From an uncultured Olsenella sp. (GTDB lineage: Bacteria; Actinomycetota; Coriobacteriia; Coriobacteriales; Atopobiaceae): 17,416 nt of DNA. The translations under genes were made by a program, and so were the position numbers. The stretch lies in the NCBI GenBank assembly GCA_937900605.1, contig CALCDK010000121.1:1-17416 (forward strand), written 5' to 3'. Shown here piece after piece: positions 15,866-17,416 of the stretch (position 1 is its first letter; every line of letters starts with the position of its first letter). The notes under the pieces are model-generated. The model was not told the DNA's origin, did no database searches, and worked only from the letters and a program-made list of their open reading frames with translations.

Positions 15866-15908
15866 GCGGGCCCGGCCACCCTCCTCGCTGGGGAGCGCCC
15901 GGGCCCGC
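15866..15908. terminator. Long GC-rich inverted repeat after nanE, next to the pfkB promoter
   Basis: Perfect 10-bp arms GCGGGCCCGG (15866-15875) and CCGGGCCCGC (15899-15908) enclose a 23-nt centre that can form a smaller stem (CTCC with GGAG). It begins 13 nt after the nanE stop and could terminate the cassette transcript, though no T-tract follows. Its right arm ends 2 nt before a TATGCT -10, so it may also act at the pfkB promoter. Confidence 0.5.
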
Positions 15909-15910
15909 GC

Positions 15911-15916
15911 TATGCT
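15911..15916 (+). promoter_or_regulatory. Candidate -10 element (TATGCT) for the PfkB-family kinase
   Basis: TATGCT lies 40 nt before the ATG at 15957, the same distance as the -10-like elements before murJ and the ATP-grasp gene. No -35 is visible; the upstream space is filled by the 15866-15908 inverted repeat. Confidence 0.45.
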
Positions 15917-15956
15917 TGGGGCGCATCGCGCCGACCGAGCCCGGAAGGGGACTGCT

Positions 15957-16859
15957 ATGATCTGCACCGTGACCCTCAACCCGTCCCTCGACTACGTCGT
16001 CCGCGTCGACGGCATGCGCCTCGGCGCGCTCAACCGCACCGTCGACGAGCGCGTCCTGCCGGGCGGCAAGGGCGTCAACGTCTCCATCGTGCTGGGCAAC
16101 CTCGGCCACGCCAGTCGGGCCCTCGGGTTCGTGGCGGGCTTCACCGGCACCGAGCTCGAGCGCCTCTGCGCCGAGGCCGGGGTCCGGTGCGACTTCGTCC
16201 GCGTCGCGTCCGGCATGACCCGCATCAACGCCAAGGTCCGCAGCGACTCCGAGACCGAGCTCAACGGCATGGGCCCCGAGGTCGCGCCCGCCGAGCTCGA
16301 GGCGCTTCTTGCCAGGATTGACGCGCTGCGCCCCGACGACGTGCTGGTCCTGTCCGGCTCGGTCCCCGCGTGCCTGCCCGACGACGTCTACGAGCGCATC
16401 GCGGCGCGCGTGGCGCCCCGGGGCGTCCGGGTGGTCGTGGACGCCGAGAGGGACCTGCTGCTGCGCGCGCTGCCCTACGGCCCGTTCCTCGTGAAGCCCA
16501 ACAACCACGAGCTCGGGGACATGTTCGGCGTCGAGCTGCGCCGCCGCGAGGAGGTCGTGCCGTACGCCCGCCGGCTCCAGGGGCGCGGCGCGCGCAACGT
16601 GCTCGTGTCCATGGCGGGGGAGGGTGGCGTGCTCGTGGCCGAGGACGGGCAGGTGCTCATGGCCGAGGCGCACCGCGGCCGCGTGGTCAACTCCGTCGGG
16701 GCCGGCGACTCGTGCGTCGCTGGCTTCCTCGCGGGGCTTGCCGAGGGCGGCGGATACGAGGCCGCCTTCCGCATGGCGATGGCGGCCGGCAGCGCGAGCG
16801 CCTTCTCCGAGCTGCTCGCCACCCGCGCCGAGGTCGAGGCGCTCATGGCGCGCGGCTAG
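15957..16859 (+). CDS. fruK: PfkB-family kinase, probable 1-phosphofructokinase
   Basis: This 300-residue ribokinase-fold enzyme shows TVTLNPSLDYVVRVD at the N-terminus, GGKGVNVSIVLGNLG (residues 36-50, signature 1) and GAGDSCVAGF (about 248-257, anion hole and catalytic Asp251). The TLNPSLDY opening and the 300-residue length are typical of the FruK/LacC branch, which phosphorylates fructose-1-phosphate or tagatose-6-phosphate. FruK is the likelier call, but no fruA or fruR is visible to confirm it. The ATG at 15957 follows GGAAGGGG (15942-15949); the in-frame ATG at 15912 overlaps the -10 element and is rejected. It has its own promoter-like element, so it is probably not part of the nanE transcript. 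Confidence 0.85.
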   Translation: MICTVTLNPSLDYVVRVDGMRLGALNRTVDERVLPGGKGVNVSIVLGNLGHASRALGFVAGFTGTELERLCAEAGVRCDFVRVASGMTRINAKVRSDSETELNGMGPEVAPAELEALLARIDALRPDDVLVLSGSVPACLPDDVYERIAARVAPRGVRVVVDAERDLLLRALPYGPFLVKPNNHELGDMFGVELRRREEVVPYARRLQGRGARNVLVSMAGEGGVLVAEDGQVLMAEAHRGRVVNSVGAGDSCVAGFLAGLAEGGGYEAAFRMAMAAGSASAFSELLATRAEVEALMARG

Positions 16860-16886
16860 CCGCCCGCGGCGCCTGGCCTGCCCGTG

Positions 16887-16892
16887 TATACT
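16887..16892 (+). promoter_or_regulatory. Candidate -10 element (TATACT) for rapZ
   Basis: TATACT, flanked by CCCG and CGGG, lies 33 nt before the rapZ ATG in the 66-bp gap after the PfkB-family gene. It is the best -10 match in the window, but no -35 is recognisable. Confidence 0.5.
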
Positions 16893-16925
16893 CGGGTTCG
16901 TCGAGCGCACAGGAGAGGGGTGCCC

Positions 16926-17416
16926 ATGGCAGACGCAGCGAGGGTCGGGTCCGACGCGAGCCACATGAGGGAGGCCGAGAGCGCCGCGCGCGTCCCCGAC
17001 GTCGTCGTCATCACCGGCATGTCCGGCTCCGGGCGCACCCAGGCCCTGCACGCCTTCGAGGACATGGGCTACTTCTGCATCGACAACCTCCCGCCGCGCC
17101 TGCTGCTGCAGCTCTCGCAGCTCGTCGGCATCAACTCCGGCGTCGGCCGGCACCTCGCGGTCACCTGCGACCTGCGCTCCCAGGGCCTGTTCGACGAGAT
17201 CGCCGGCTCCGTCCAGCAGCTGCGCGACCACGAGATCTCGTGCCGCGTCGTGTTCCTCGACACCTCCGACGAGGTCCTCATGCGCCGCTATGACGAGAAC
17301 CGCCGCCGCCACCCGCTGGCGGCCCCCGGCGAGTCGCTCCAGCACGCCCTCGCCCGCGAGCGCGCCCAGCTCGTTGGCGTCCGCGCCGCCGCCGACCTCG
17401 TCATCGACACGAGTCA
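16926..17416 (+). CDS. rapZ: RapZ/YvcJ-family nucleotide-binding protein, N-terminal part (3' end outside window)
   Basis: The first 163 residues of a RapZ-type P-loop protein run off the window. Visible motifs are Walker A GMSGSGRT (residues 31-38), the family signature FCIDNLPP (50-57) and the VVFLDTSDEVLMRRYDENRR segment with HPL (about 108-131). RapZ in Enterobacteria is an RNA adaptor for GlmZ turnover; Gram-positive YvcJ binds and hydrolyses ATP/GTP and lies with yvcK and whiA. I start it at the ATG after AGGAGAGGGG (16911-16920). About 24 residues precede the first strand, longer than usual; a later in-frame ATG at residue 14 lacks a comparable ribosome-binding site. Identification is firm; the role in this organism is inferred. 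Confidence 0.95.
   Translation, partial: MADAARVGSDASHMREAESAARVPDVVVITGMSGSGRTQALHAFEDMGYFCIDNLPPRLLLQLSQLVGINSGVGRHLAVTCDLRSQGLFDEIAGSVQQLRDHEISCRVVFLDTSDEVLMRRYDENRRRHPLAAPGESLQHALARERAQLVGVRAAADLVIDTS

Noticed and set aside
14462..15979. Minus-strand open frame of 505 codons opposite the ROK kinase and nanE
   Set aside because: It is a compositional shadow of confirmed genes with no recognisable domain.
15819..17345. Minus-strand open frame of 508 codons opposite the PfkB kinase and rapZ
   Set aside because: It is antisense to two genes with diagnostic family motifs, and its own translation shows none.

Overview
The window is very GC-rich and densely coding, with strong purine-rich ribosome-binding sites, NNC/NNG codon use and occasional GTG starts. 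Gene content and order (uvrA, a YbaK-type deacylase, murJ, an ATP-grasp ligase, uvrC, then rapZ) fit a high-GC Gram-positive. I infer an actinobacterium, most likely a Coriobacteriia member (Olsenella/Atopobium-like). The genus is inference only. Thirteen of the fourteen visible stop codons are TAG, which is unusual for such a genome.

Layout. Positions 1-1787 hold the 3' end of uvrA followed after 1 nt by a Cys-tRNA(Pro) deacylase gene. Positions 1898-3544 encode the lipid II flippase MurJ. A small minus-strand gene of unknown function (3629-4096) faces murJ. A two-gene operon follows: an ATP-grasp carboxylate-amine ligase resembling D-aspartate ligases (4358-5614) and uvrC (5618-7585). uvrC converges on a minus-strand XRE-type regulator (7582-8247), and the two stop codons share one CTAG. 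A 324-bp divergent intergenic region with operator-like repeats separates the regulator from a plus-strand cluster: membrane transporter (8572), HyuA-type hydantoinase/oxoprolinase ATPase (9932), a small HExxH zincin-like protein (12064), an FAD-dependent oxidoreductase (12759), a ROK sugar kinase resembling NanK (14092) and NanE (15164-15853). A PfkB-family 1-phosphofructokinase (15957) and the start of rapZ (16926 to the window end) follow, each behind its own promoter-like -10 element.

How the genes work together. uvrA and uvrC are two subunits of nucleotide excision repair. murJ and possibly the ATP-grasp ligase serve peptidoglycan synthesis. In many Gram-positives rapZ lies next to uvrC and before yvcK and whiA. 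Here about 9.3 kb separates uvrC from rapZ, so the regulator-transporter-HyuA-zincin-FAD-NanK-NanE block looks like an inserted accessory catabolic cassette. NanK and NanE should convert N-acetylmannosamine to ManNAc-6-phosphate and then GlcNAc-6-phosphate. No sialic-acid lyase gene is present. HyuA, the zincin-like protein and the FAD enzyme may instead release or remodel an unknown amide- or lactam-containing amino-sugar substrate brought in by the transporter. That pathway is inference and is the most novel part of the window.
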